This document shows positions 1 to 8,282 of a stretch of DNA of 64,000 nucleotides, piece by piece (within the stretch, counting starts at the first letter, position 1; each line of letters opens with the position of its first letter). The position numbers and the translations under genes were made by a program. The DNA is from Flavobacterium sangjuense. Its GTDB lineage: Bacteria > Bacteroidota > Bacteroidia > Flavobacteriales > Flavobacteriaceae. Where the stretch lies: the NCBI RefSeq assembly GCF_004797125.1, contig NZ_CP038810.1, positions 1,860,001 to 1,924,000 of the forward strand. Reading direction: 5' to 3'. Below the pieces are notes generated by a model that saw nothing but the letters and a program-made list of their open reading frames with translations, did not search any database and was not told the origin of the DNA.

Positions 1-801
1 AGATTTCGTGGTACTTTTTCTAAAACAGATGCGGTTCAGTCACGCGTTAGAATGCTAGAAAAAATTGTTCCGATTGAAGTTGATGAAATCGATAATTCGG
101 CATTGAAATTGAAATTCCCACCATCAGTTCGTTCGGGACAATATCCTGTAATTGTTCGTGATTTGGAAAAATCCTATGGCGACCATTTGATTTTTAAAGA
201 TGCTAATATGGTAATCGAGCGTGGTCAGAAGGTGGCTTTCGTGGGAAAAAATGGTGAAGGAAAATCGACTATGATTAAAGCCATCATGAAAGAAATCGAA
301 ATCAACAGCGGTAACGTTGAGGTTGGGCACAATTCACAGATTGGTTATTTTGCCCAAAACCAGGCTGCATTATTGGATGGAGATGCTACCATTTTTGAAA
401 CGATTGATAACATTGCCGTTGGTGATGTGAGAACGCAAATCAAGAATATTTTGGGAGCATTTATGTTCCATGGTGATGACATTCAGAAAAAAGTAAAAGT
501 GCTTTCAGGTGGAGAAAAAACACGTTTGGCAATGATAAAACTATTGCTTGAACCGGTTAACTTATTGATTCTGGATGAGCCTTCTAACCATTTGGACATG
601 AAAACCAAAGACATTATTAAAGAAGCTTTAAAAGACTTTGACGGAACGCTGATTTTAGTTTCTCACGACAGGGATTTCCTTGACGGATTAGCAACCAAAG
701 TTTTCGAATTTGGTAACAAACGAGTAAAAGAACATTTTGAAGATATCAAAGGTTTCCTGGCTCATAAAAAGATGGAAAGTCTCAAGGAAATTGAGAAGTA
801 A
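1..801 (+). CDS. ABC-F family ATP-binding protein, C-terminal part
   Basis: The reading frame is open from base 1, so this is the last 266 residues of a longer protein; the ATG at 52 is internal. The first visible residues match the inter-domain linker of ABC-F proteins. One complete ATPase domain follows, with Walker A GKNGEGKST at visible residues 82-90, signature LSGGEKTR and Walker B LLILDEPSNHLDM. ABC-F proteins have two such domains and no membrane part, and act on the ribosome in translation or antibiotic protection. Which subfamily this is cannot be told without the N-terminal half. The frame ends just before an octamer-phased repeat. Confidence 0.93.
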   Translation, partial: RFRGTFSKTDAVQSRVRMLEKIVPIEVDEIDNSALKLKFPPSVRSGQYPVIVRDLEKSYGDHLIFKDANMVIERGQKVAFVGKNGEGKSTMIKAIMKEIEINSGNVEVGHNSQIGYFAQNQAALLDGDATIFETIDNIAVGDVRTQIKNILGAFMFHGDDIQKKVKVLSGGEKTRLAMIKLLLEPVNLLILDEPSNHLDMKTKDIIKEALKDFDGTLILVSHDRDFLDGLATKVFEFGNKRVKEHFEDIKGFLAHKKMESLKEIEK

Positions 802-814
802 CAGACACTTTTTA

Positions 815-890
815 TTTTTTGAAACTTTGTGTCTTTGATTCTTTTCGAGAAATAAAAAACAGCTCGCAAAGTCACAAAAGCGCAAAGAAA
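815..890. repeat. 8-bp phased inverted repeat, CTTTG/CAAAG type
   Basis: This lies between two convergent genes. From 825 the sequence reads in 8-bp steps: CTTTGTGT, then CTTTGATT, then CTTTTCGA. After a 16-base centre the complementary phrases CGCAAAGT, CACAAAAG and CGCAAAGA follow in the same register (825 and 865 differ by exactly 40). The two arms can pair imperfectly into a hairpin, so it may also act as a bidirectional terminator. The stretch GCTCGCAAAGTC recurs on the minus strand of the repeat at 23187-23244. Confidence 0.65.
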
Positions 891-892
891 AG

Positions 893-1720
893 TTATTGTT
901 TTTTGAGCACTAATTTATAAATAGTCGATACCAATTCCTCGGTATCATTATCCTCACAAAGCAGCAATTCGATTTGAGTTGCTGTTTTTTTGTACAATGT
1001 CAATCCTTCAAATTTATGCTTGTCACTGATTTGTATTGAATTTTCAAGCTTCATCGTTTTTAAATCGATTGTTCCGATGATACTGCCCAGAACTTCACCA
1101 TCTAAATAGGTTGAGGTTGTGTCTTCGGCGGAAGCCAGAAAATAAATTTTATCATCAACTAAGATTGCATCAGTGAAAGTAGCTGGTACATTTTTGATTT
1201 TAGGCAGATTGAAAATCGTAAAGCCTATTTCTGATTTATTTCGACTATTGTAAACGGAAATTATTCCATTTTTGCCTTCAGTTCCATTACCTCTTTGAAA
1301 TAAAAAAAGATTCTTTTTGTTCATAATGAATCCTTCAATATTGAATTCATCATCTGAAAAATTAAGTTGATGCTTAATCTTTTGATATAGATCGGCAATA
1401 TCATTTTGTTTTACAGAATCAGCTTCAATATTGTATTGAAACGAAAGATTACGCTTTTTTGTTGAACCAGATCCAAGAATTGCAATTGCATCTCCATAAA
1501 AGGTAATTGACTCAAAATCGGGTTTATCTTTTTTGGGAATGTTTTCCTGGGCATTCTCTACCAATGGAATTTTGTTCAATTTTTCATTGGCAATATTATA
1601 TTCATACAGATAGGTACTGTTATCTGAAATTATATAAAGCAAATCATTGTGATAGAGTAGGCCTGATGCTGAACCTATACCTATGATTTTGAAAAGTACC
1701 GTGAGTTGAAATTTTTCCAT
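893..1720 (-). CDS. DUF6929 family protein (hypothetical)
   Basis: This 275-residue protein has no signal peptide or membrane segment. It is built of repeated short beta-rich units, for example SGLLYHNDLLYIISDNSTYLYEY and the later FTDAILVDDKIYFLASAEDT, which suggests a beta-propeller. It resembles the DUF6929 family of Bacteroidota, whose function is unknown; the family name is from memory. It is divergent from the PPK2 gene next to it, with about 27 bases between the start codons, and convergent with the ABC-F gene. Confidence 0.75.
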   Translation of the reverse strand: MEKFQLTVLFKIIGIGSASGLLYHNDLLYIISDNSTYLYEYNIANEKLNKIPLVENAQENIPKKDKPDFESITFYGDAIAILGSGSTKKRNLSFQYNIEADSVKQNDIADLYQKIKHQLNFSDDEFNIEGFIMNKKNLFLFQRGNGTEGKNGIISVYNSRNKSEIGFTIFNLPKIKNVPATFTDAILVDDKIYFLASAEDTTSTYLDGEVLGSIIGTIDLKTMKLENSIQISDKHKFEGLTLYKKTATQIELLLCEDNDTEELVSTIYKLVLKKQ

Positions 1721-1747
1721 AGTTTTACAAATATAAATACTTACGTT

Positions 1748-2623
1748 ATGAAAAACATAAATCCGGATGATTTTAGAGTTATCGATAAAATAGAATTGTC
1801 AAAAATTCCGACTGAGCTAAACATTGATGCCGATGATGATGAGAAAGAAGAAGAGTTATTAAAAATTCAGCAAAAGCTGAGTAAGCGACAGGATGCGATG
1901 TATGCTCACAATCGGTATGGTGTTTTGATTTGTCTGCAAGGCATGGACACCAGTGGAAAAGACAGTTTGATTCGTGAAGTTTTCAAAGAATTTAATCCGC
2001 GTGGCGTTGTGGTGCATAGTTTTAAAACTCCCAATTCAACCGAGCTTGAACACGATTATTTGTGGCGTCATTATTTAGCTTTGCCCGAAAAAGGAAAGTT
2101 TGCTGTTTTCAACAGAACACATTACGAAAATGTTTTGGTTACGCGTGTGCATCCCGAATATATTATGTTTGAGAACTTGCCCGGCATTGAAAAAGTAGAA
2201 GACATTACACCAAAATTCTGGGAAAACAGAATGGAACAAATCAATAATTTTGAAAAGCATATTGCCAATAACGGAACCCTTGTTTTGAAGTTTTATTTCC
2301 ACATGAGCAAAGAAGAACAACGCAAGCGATTGTTGAAACGATTAGAAAATCCGGAAGACAACTGGAAGTTTTCGACCGGCGATTTAAAAGAGCGCGAACG
2401 TTGGGATGATTATATGAAATACTACGAAGAAGCCATCAACAATACTTCTAAAGAGCACGCACCTTGGTTTATAATTCCGGCCGATGATAAAGAAATGGCA
2501 CGTGTTATTGTAGCTAAAATTATTTGGGAAGAAATGCAAAAACTTACTGATATTCAGGAACCTGAATTAGACCCAAAAGTAAAAGACAATATTGATTTGT
2601 ATAAGGAACAATTGAAAGGGTAA
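1748..2623 (+). CDS. PPK2 family polyphosphate kinase
   Basis: Transfers phosphate between polyphosphate and nucleotides. The Walker A region reads QGMDTSGKDS (about residues 60-69) and is followed by FNPRGVVVHSFKTP and the Walker B-like FNRTHYENVLVTRVHP, the typical order of the PPK2-related polyphosphate:nucleotide phosphotransferase family (TIGR03709). The C-terminal APWFIIPADDK motif is also characteristic. The ATG at 1748 is chosen over one 14 codons upstream because the upstream codons are not family-like and would overlap the divergent neighbour. At 291 residues it has the usual length. Whether it prefers AMP, ADP or GDP cannot be decided from sequence. Confidence 0.93.
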   Translation: MKNINPDDFRVIDKIELSKIPTELNIDADDDEKEEELLKIQQKLSKRQDAMYAHNRYGVLICLQGMDTSGKDSLIREVFKEFNPRGVVVHSFKTPNSTELEHDYLWRHYLALPEKGKFAVFNRTHYENVLVTRVHPEYIMFENLPGIEKVEDITPKFWENRMEQINNFEKHIANNGTLVLKFYFHMSKEEQRKRLLKRLENPEDNWKFSTGDLKERERWDDYMKYYEEAINNTSKEHAPWFIIPADDKEMARVIVAKIIWEEMQKLTDIQEPELDPKVKDNIDLYKEQLKG

Positions 2624-2638
2624 AACGATATATCTTTG
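2612..2638 (+). promoter_or_regulatory. Bacteroidota-type promoter for the MATE gene
   Basis: A perfect -7 box TATCTTTG (2631-2638) has TTG at 2612-2614, 16 bp upstream, overlapping the end of the PPK2 gene. The distance to the ATG at 2669 is about 30 bp, which leaves room for a short leader. The spacing is one base under the usual 17-23. Confidence 0.55.
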
Positions 2639-2668
2639 CATTCCAAAACTTCGGAAGAAAATTGCAAA

Positions 2669-4051
2669 ATGAATTTATCCCAATACACCAAAGAGTTCTC
2701 CTATAATATGCAACTGGCGTATCCTGTAATTATTGGGATGCTTGGTCATACCTTAATTGGTATTGTCGATAACATCATGGTTGGAAAATTAGGAAGTACT
2801 GAGCTTGCTGCAGTTTCTTTGGGCAACAGTATGATTTTTGTCGCGATGTCACTTGGTATCGGATTTTCAACGGCTATTACGCCAATCGTTGCCGAAGCTG
2901 ATGCCGAAAAAGACAATTCAAAAATCCGTTCGGCTTTTCATCATGGATTGTTTCTATGTGTTATTTTAGGATTTTCGCTTTTTGGATTGGTGGTTTTGGC
3001 CAAGCCGATAATGGAATTATTGCACCAGCCTAAAGAGGTAATCGCATTGGCAAAACCTTTTGTTGATTGGGTTGCTTTTTCGTTAGTTCCGCTTATCATT
3101 TATCAAGGATACAAACAGTTTGCCGATGGAATGTCGATGACCAAAGTTTCAATGTATGCCATTATCATGGCAAATATTTTGCACGTAATCATTAATTATT
3201 GTTTGATTTATGGTGTTTGGATTTTTCCAAAAATGGGAATCATTGGTGCAGCTTTAGGAACTGTCATTTCGAGGATTGCAATGGTTGTTTTTATGCACAT
3301 GATTTTGTCCCGAAGAGAAAGATTAAAACAATACTTCCACGATTTTAGTTTTGATGAAATCAAGAAAGAAATGATTAAAAAAATCGTTAATCTTGGTTTG
3401 CCTTCAGCGATGCAAATGCTTTTTGAAGTGGTGCTTTTCACTGCCGGAATCTGGCTTTGTGGCAACATTGGAAAAACCAGTCAGGCTGCGAATCAGATTG
3501 CGCTGAGCTTGGCTTCCATGACGTTTATGTTTGCTATGGGTTTGAGTGTGGTTTCAATGATTAGAATCAGTACCCAAAAAGGTTTGAACGATTATAAGCA
3601 ATTGGTTGTTGTGGCGCGTTCCATATTTTTATTAGCAATACTTATTGAAATTCTGTTTGCTATAATGTTTGTGGCATTGCATCAAATTTTGCCGTATTTG
3701 TTTTTAAATATGGAAAACCAATCCCAAATATTAGACAATCAGGAAGTGATTGCTATTGCGGCTAAATTGCTTTTGGTTGCTGCAGTTTTTCAGATTTCTG
3801 ACGGAATTCAGGTTGTTGTTTTGGGAGCGTTGCGAGGTCTGCAGGATGTGAAGATTCCGATGTATATAACTTTCGTGGCGTATTGGATTGTTGGCTTTCC
3901 GATTTCGTTTTATCTCGGAGAGTATACTTCATTAAAAGCTGTTGGTGTTTGGATAGGATTATTGGCGGGATTGACTGCAGCTGCGGTTTTCCTGTTTATT
4001 CGATTCCATTATCTGACTAAGAAAATGATTTCAGAAAATGCTTCCAAATAA
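2669..4051 (+). CDS. MATE family multidrug efflux transporter
   Basis: This is a 461-residue, 12-helix integral membrane protein. The start MVGKLGSTELAAVSLGNS segment after the first helix and the mirrored GLPSAMQMLFEVV start of the second half are typical of MATE (NorM-like) exporters, which expel cationic drugs or metabolites in exchange for Na+ or H+. The ATG at 2669 is chosen; an in-frame TTG at 2636 sits inside the -7 box and cannot be used. The substrate is unknown. The preceding PPK2 gene is 45 bases away, but the MATE gene appears to have its own promoter. Confidence 0.95.
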   Translation: MNLSQYTKEFSYNMQLAYPVIIGMLGHTLIGIVDNIMVGKLGSTELAAVSLGNSMIFVAMSLGIGFSTAITPIVAEADAEKDNSKIRSAFHHGLFLCVILGFSLFGLVVLAKPIMELLHQPKEVIALAKPFVDWVAFSLVPLIIYQGYKQFADGMSMTKVSMYAIIMANILHVIINYCLIYGVWIFPKMGIIGAALGTVISRIAMVVFMHMILSRRERLKQYFHDFSFDEIKKEMIKKIVNLGLPSAMQMLFEVVLFTAGIWLCGNIGKTSQAANQIALSLASMTFMFAMGLSVVSMIRISTQKGLNDYKQLVVVARSIFLLAILIEILFAIMFVALHQILPYLFLNMENQSQILDNQEVIAIAAKLLLVAAVFQISDGIQVVVLGALRGLQDVKIPMYITFVAYWIVGFPISFYLGEYTSLKAVGVWIGLLAGLTAAAVFLFIRFHYLTKKMISENASK

Positions 4052-4108
4052 TTTGTAACTTTTTTTGAGACTTGCGTATAATCACCGTATAATTTAAAAA
4101 CTCAGAAA

Positions 4109-5014
4109 ATGATACTTTCACTTATTATTGGTGTTATCTTAATTATTGTCAGCTTTACATTAAAAAACAACGAAAATCCCCTTTCCAAATTTGCAAATCT
4201 TTTTAGGATTTTTGGTTTCGTTGTAATTCTTATCGGTTTATTATCTTCAGTATTCAAACAAATTGACGCAGGAAAAGTGGGCGTAAAATCACTTTATGGA
4301 AACGTGCAGCCTGATATTTTAGAAAGCGGTTTGCATATTGTAAATCCACTTTTAGATATCACCGTTTTTGACATTCAAACCCAAAACTATACAATGTCGG
4401 CCATTCATGAGGAAGGCGCGCAGGAAGGTGATGATGCTATCAGAGTTTTATCAAATGATGGTTTGGAAGTTATTATAGATTTAACCGTTTTATATAAAGT
4501 TCTACCAACAGAAGCTCCTAAAATTTTAAAAGGAATTGGTCAGGATTATACCGATAAAATTGTGCGTCCGGTAACCAGAACACGTATTCGTGACAACGCT
4601 GTTTATTATGATGCAGTAGCTTTATATTCGACAAAAAGAGAAGAATTTCAACAACGAATTTTCAAATCGATTGAAGATGATTTCAAAAAAAGAGGTTTGG
4701 TTTTAGAGCAGCTTTTAATTAGAAATATCAATCTTCCAAGTTCTGTAAAAGCTTCTATCGAAAGTAAAATTAATGCCGAACAGGATGCTCAAAAAATGAC
4801 CTTCGTTTTGCAGAAAGAAAAACAGGAAGCAGAGCGTAAAAGAGTAGAAGCACAAGGTATAGCGGATTATCAGAGAATTATTTCATCCGGCTTGACCGAT
4901 AAACAATTGCAATACGAACAAATCAAAGCACAAAAAGAAATCGCGACTTCGTCTAATGCCAAAATTATTTTTATGGGCAAAGGAAGTGCTCCGGTTATCT
5001 TGTCGGATAAATAG
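4109..5014 (+). CDS. Prohibitin (SPFH domain) family protein
   Basis: A 301-residue protein with one or two hydrophobic segments at the N-terminus (about residues 1-20 and 31-48), then a prohibitin/SPFH domain (ESGLHIVNPLLDITVFDIQT, then a conserved VTRTRIRDNAV) and a long charged coiled coil (about 210-280, rich in E, K, Q and A). SPFH proteins form large ring or cage assemblies on the membrane and often shield membrane proteases or organise microdomains. It stands alone between the MATE gene and a small acidic protein gene. Confidence 0.9.
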   Translation: MILSLIIGVILIIVSFTLKNNENPLSKFANLFRIFGFVVILIGLLSSVFKQIDAGKVGVKSLYGNVQPDILESGLHIVNPLLDITVFDIQTQNYTMSAIHEEGAQEGDDAIRVLSNDGLEVIIDLTVLYKVLPTEAPKILKGIGQDYTDKIVRPVTRTRIRDNAVYYDAVALYSTKREEFQQRIFKSIEDDFKKRGLVLEQLLIRNINLPSSVKASIESKINAEQDAQKMTFVLQKEKQEAERKRVEAQGIADYQRIISSGLTDKQLQYEQIKAQKEIATSSNAKIIFMGKGSAPVILSDK

Positions 5015-5052
5015 ATTATTCGTTTCTTTGTGTATTCAAAAAATAATACAAC

Positions 5053-5283
5053 ATGGAATTACCAAAATTTTTACTAGCAGACAATTCTGATTTACCCGAA
5101 GATGATATTTTTATCATTCATCTTGATTTTCCACGTTTTATAATCAATTTGAAAGATGACGAAGTAGAGTTTATGGAAGATTTAGAAGGTGAAGACGAAA
5201 CCGAATTAGAAAGCGAGATGGAACATTTAATCACTTTGGCGGGAGAATTCTACGACAGAGAAATGGAACGCTACGGAGAGTAG
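5053..5283 (+). CDS. Small acidic conserved protein (hypothetical)
   Basis: A 76-residue cytoplasmic protein with about one third Asp and Glu; the core reads FIINLKDDEVEFMEDLEGED. It has no signal peptide or membrane segment and no motif I recognise. It starts 38 bases after the prohibitin gene and ends in a strong terminator, so it may be the last gene of that unit. A weak promoter-like TTG-N20-TTTCTTTG just upstream could serve it alone. Confidence 0.7.
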   Translation: MELPKFLLADNSDLPEDDIFIIHLDFPRFIINLKDDEVEFMEDLEGEDETELESEMEHLITLAGEFYDREMERYGE

Positions 5284-5305
5284 TTCGGGTTTAGAAAATA
5301 TATTT

Positions 5306-5340
5306 AACAGCTGTTTGAATTTTCAACAGCTGTTTTTTTA
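5306..5340 (+). terminator. Rho-independent terminator
   Basis: The 10-base self-complementary word AACAGCTGTT occurs twice (5306-5315 and 5325-5334) around a 9-base loop and is followed by a T run. It ends the unit of the small acidic protein. Confidence 0.8.
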
Positions 5341-5413
5341 TGAATTGAAATTAAGGTTGCTATTAATAAATAAACTAATTTTAAGGTATTATTTAATCTT
5401 AAAAATTGATATT

Positions 5414-6091
5414 ATGAGAACTTTTACTAAATCAATTATTGCGGCTACTTTTATTTTAGGATGTTTTCTTTCTCTACAGGCGCAGGAATCCCAAAAAATT
5501 AATCCTATTAGTTCTAATGCTATGCCTAATCGAATTTCGATGAACGTTACCATAGCCAAACAAACACAAGGAGCAACATTTGGAGAGAAAGTTAAAAGCG
5601 AAAAAATAAATGTAACCGTTGTTGATGATGGTTGTGTAATTTTATTTTCTTCGGGTGAAGGATACAGAGTTAGTGGCACTAATAAAACTATAGTAGGATT
5701 ATCTCCGGATGAAGCACGAACTTTTGGCGAAAAAGTAAATCAAGGTTTGCACGCTGCTGGAAGTGCCGTTGCACAACGAACTGCTATAGTGGGAGGTGCT
5801 TTGCCCGGAGGTGCTATAATTTCAGCAGCAGTTTCCAGTGTGGGTAATTTAGCTGGTGCAGGAGGTGGCGCAGCTGCCGCTTCGTATGCCAAAACACAAA
5901 GTAAAGTATATAAAATTCAGGACGCTGATGCCGACACCGCAATAGAATTAGCTGATGGAGAATATGAATTGAGCTTCATAGTGTTAAAAGGCAGATTGAA
6001 AACTCAGGTTCGTATCGGTTTTAGTGTTGAAAAAGGCATATTAAAAACGAAACATGATACCGCTAAGAATTCGGTTGGCAACATCAGATAA
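5414..6091 (+). CDS. Secreted glycine/alanine-rich protein (hypothetical)
   Basis: The ATG at 5414 begins a clear signal peptide (MRTFTKSIIAATFILGCFLSLQAQ); the upstream in-frame codons run through intergenic DNA. The mature protein has an N-terminal beta-rich part (VNVTVVDDGCVILFSSGEGY), then a Gly/Ala-rich stretch of about 50 residues with glycine-zipper spacing (GGALPGGAIISAAVSSVGN), then a charged C-terminal beta part. The Gly/Ala segment could insert into or pack against a membrane. I do not recognise a family. It is convergent with meaB, with only 5 bases between the two stop codons. Confidence 0.75.
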   Translation: MRTFTKSIIAATFILGCFLSLQAQESQKINPISSNAMPNRISMNVTIAKQTQGATFGEKVKSEKINVTVVDDGCVILFSSGEGYRVSGTNKTIVGLSPDEARTFGEKVNQGLHAAGSAVAQRTAIVGGALPGGAIISAAVSSVGNLAGAGGGAAAASYAKTQSKVYKIQDADADTAIELADGEYELSFIVLKGRLKTQVRIGFSVEKGILKTKHDTAKNSVGNIR

Positions 6092-6096
6092 GCGTT

Positions 6097-7185
6097 TTAT
6101 TTTTTAAAATACTTTTCCAGCAATTGCATAGCAGCAGCAAAAGGTGAGATTTCATTATTGGCTACTGCTTTTTTATTTGCTTCCAATAGTTTTATGATGT
6201 CTGCATGATTGTAGAAATTGGATTTTAACTGCTCATTGATGGTTTCCATCATCCAATATTGATTTTGCTCTTTGCGCTTTTCTTCAAAATAATGATTGGC
6301 TTTAACCAACTCAAAATAATTGGAAATCGTTTCCCAAACCTTGTCAATTCCTTCTCTGGTAATGGCACTACAAGTCGCCGCAGTTGGAATCCAACCTGAT
6401 TTTTTTGCAGGAAATAAATGCAACGCGCGGTTGAATTCGGTTTTGGTTAGTTTGGCTTTATTGATATTATCGCCATCGGCTTTGTTGATGACAACAGCGT
6501 CGGCCATTTCCATAATGCCACGTTTGATACCTTGCAATTCATCGCCGGCACCGGATATTTTTAGCAATAAAAAGAAATCAACCATCGAGTGAACCGCGGT
6601 TTCGCTTTGTCCAACACCAACCGTTTCAATAATGATAGTATCAAATCCTGCCGCTTCACAAAGGATAATAGTTTCACGAGTTTTTCGAGCTACGCCACCC
6701 AAAGTTTCTCCCGAAGCCGATGGTCTGATATAGGCGTTTTCGTCTTTTACCAATTCTTCCATTCGGGTTTTGTCGCCCAAAATACTTCCGTGTGAAATAG
6801 TGCTGCTTGGATCAATGGCTAAGACTGCCACTTTTTTTCCTAATGAAGTCAGGTACTTTCCAAAAGATTCAATAAATGTTGATTTTCCAACGCCGGGAAC
6901 GCCTGTAATTCCTATTCGAACCGATTTATTTGCATAAGGCAAACAGCCACTAATTATTTCATTGGCTTTCGCCAAATGAGTGAGATTGGTACTTTCTACC
7001 AAAGTAATTCCACGACTTAAAGCCACTTTATCATGCGCTAAAATACCGGTAATCAATTCAGTTGCCGAAGGTTGTATTTTTCTGCTTTTGGAAATTTTTT
7101 CCAATGAAGAAGCACTGAAACTTTCCGGCTGCGGAATACCTTCTTTTTCGTGTAGTGCTGATTTTTTGTTTTGCTTTTCGTTCAA
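6097..7185 (-). CDS. meaB: MeaB/ArgK-type GTPase, methylmalonyl-CoA mutase chaperone
   Basis: A 362-residue G3E GTPase. The P-loop reads GVPGVGKS (residues 95-102), followed by VAVLAIDPSSTISHGSILGD (switch region) and ETVGVGQSE (switch II); VINKADGDN supplies base specificity. MeaB proteins gate loading and repair of adenosylcobalamin in methylmalonyl-CoA mutase. The mutase genes are not in this window, but the cobalamin adenosyltransferase at 19146-19715 provides the cofactor and supports the role. The first 35 residues are low complexity and less conserved, which is normal. Confidence 0.95.
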   Translation of the reverse strand: MNEKQNKKSALHEKEGIPQPESFSASSLEKISKSRKIQPSATELITGILAHDKVALSRGITLVESTNLTHLAKANEIISGCLPYANKSVRIGITGVPGVGKSTFIESFGKYLTSLGKKVAVLAIDPSSTISHGSILGDKTRMEELVKDENAYIRPSASGETLGGVARKTRETIILCEAAGFDTIIIETVGVGQSETAVHSMVDFFLLLKISGAGDELQGIKRGIMEMADAVVINKADGDNINKAKLTKTEFNRALHLFPAKKSGWIPTAATCSAITREGIDKVWETISNYFELVKANHYFEEKRKEQNQYWMMETINEQLKSNFYNHADIIKLLEANKKAVANNEISPFAAAMQLLEKYFKK

Positions 7186-7282
7186 AGGAAAATCATTTGG
7201 GTAAATTTAGTAAAATATTGTTTGCCAATAATTCTTTTCCGTTTTTTTGCCTTTCCTTTGCAGAATAAATTTTTTACCTCGA

Positions 7283-8194
7283 ATGGATAACATTCTGTTG
7301 ATTTTTCTCTGTTTACTCATGGGTTTGGGTATGCAACGAGTAGCAGCTTTTCCAAAAAGCGGACACTTAGCTCTTAACCAATTTATAATTTATATTGCTT
7401 TGCCGTCTCTGGCTTTGTATTATATTCCTAAGGTTTCGATTTCTACGGATTTACTTTATCCATTAGGCGTAGCCTGGATTGGATTTCTCTTGTCTTTTGT
7501 TTTCTTCTATGTTATCGGAAAAAAATTAGGTTGGCCCAATCGGCTTATCGGTTGTTTGATAATTACAGCAGGTTTGGGTAATACATCCTTTGTTGGTTTT
7601 CCGATAATTCAGGCGCTTTATGGTGACGAAGGTTTAAAAACAGCCATCATAGTCGATCAACCGGGAACGTTTGTCGTCATGGCAACACTTGGAATTATTA
7701 CGGCCGGAATTTTTGCCAAAGGCAATACAAGCTCAAGCGATATTGTTAGAAAAATTTTGCTGTTTCCACCTTTTATTTGTTTTGTCATTGCGTTAACTAT
7801 GAATGTTTTGAAAGTTGATTTTAATGAACATTTTGATACGGTTTTTCAAAAATTAGGCGCAACGGTAACTCCATTAGCTTTGGTTTCCGTCGGCTTGCAG
7901 TTAAAGGTTGATAAACGAAGCCAGCATTGGAAATTTCTCCGGTTGGGATTACTTTTTAAATTAATTATTACACCGGCGATTTTCTTTTTGCTTTACAAAA
8001 TTTTATTAGGAGGCAAAGGCTTAGCAGTTGATGTTTCTGTCATGGAATCGGCAATGGCGCCAATGATTACTGGAGCCATTTTAGCTTCGAATTATGGTTT
8101 AAAACCAAAATTGAGCAGTATGATGGTGGGAATTGGAATACCTTTATCTTTCCTGACACTAGCTTTTTGGTATTTTATTTTAAACACATTTTAA
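7283..8194 (+). CDS. AEC family transporter (auxin efflux carrier type)
   Basis: A 303-residue protein with about ten membrane helices, starting MDNILLIFLCLLMGLGMQR. The GLGNTSFVGFPIIQALYG segment and the second-half repeat MESAMAPMITGAILASNYGL match the AEC/bile-acid-transporter-like fold. Bacterial AEC members move organic acids such as malate or malonate; the substrate here is unknown. The ATG at 7283 is chosen because the first helix begins immediately after it. It is divergent from meaB, with about 97 bases between start codons. Confidence 0.9.
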   Translation: MDNILLIFLCLLMGLGMQRVAAFPKSGHLALNQFIIYIALPSLALYYIPKVSISTDLLYPLGVAWIGFLLSFVFFYVIGKKLGWPNRLIGCLIITAGLGNTSFVGFPIIQALYGDEGLKTAIIVDQPGTFVVMATLGIITAGIFAKGNTSSSDIVRKILLFPPFICFVIALTMNVLKVDFNEHFDTVFQKLGATVTPLALVSVGLQLKVDKRSQHWKFLRLGLLFKLIITPAIFFLLYKILLGGKGLAVDVSVMESAMAPMITGAILASNYGLKPKLSSMMVGIGIPLSFLTLAFWYFILNTF

Positions 8195-8228
8195 ATTACC
8201 ATGGGTTTAAACCCACGGCAATTCAAAA
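8194..8228. repeat. Interspersed palindromic repeat, copy 1
   Basis: The palindrome core TGGGTTTAAACCCA lies in the shared frame AAATTACC...CGGC.ATTCAAAAA. A second copy is at 30770-30805. It begins at the last base of the transporter stop codon. The long palindrome can form a stem, so terminator or REP-like roles are possible. Confidence 0.8.
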
Positions 8229-8282
8229 AGTATTTGCCTTTTTCTTTTGTTATAGTTACTTTTACTTTTCAAATTATAGCTC

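Noticed and set aside
6320..7204. Several plus-strand open frames opposite meaB
   Set aside because: They lie antisense to a well-conserved gene, have no recognisable motifs and no start signals; they are shadows of the coding frame.
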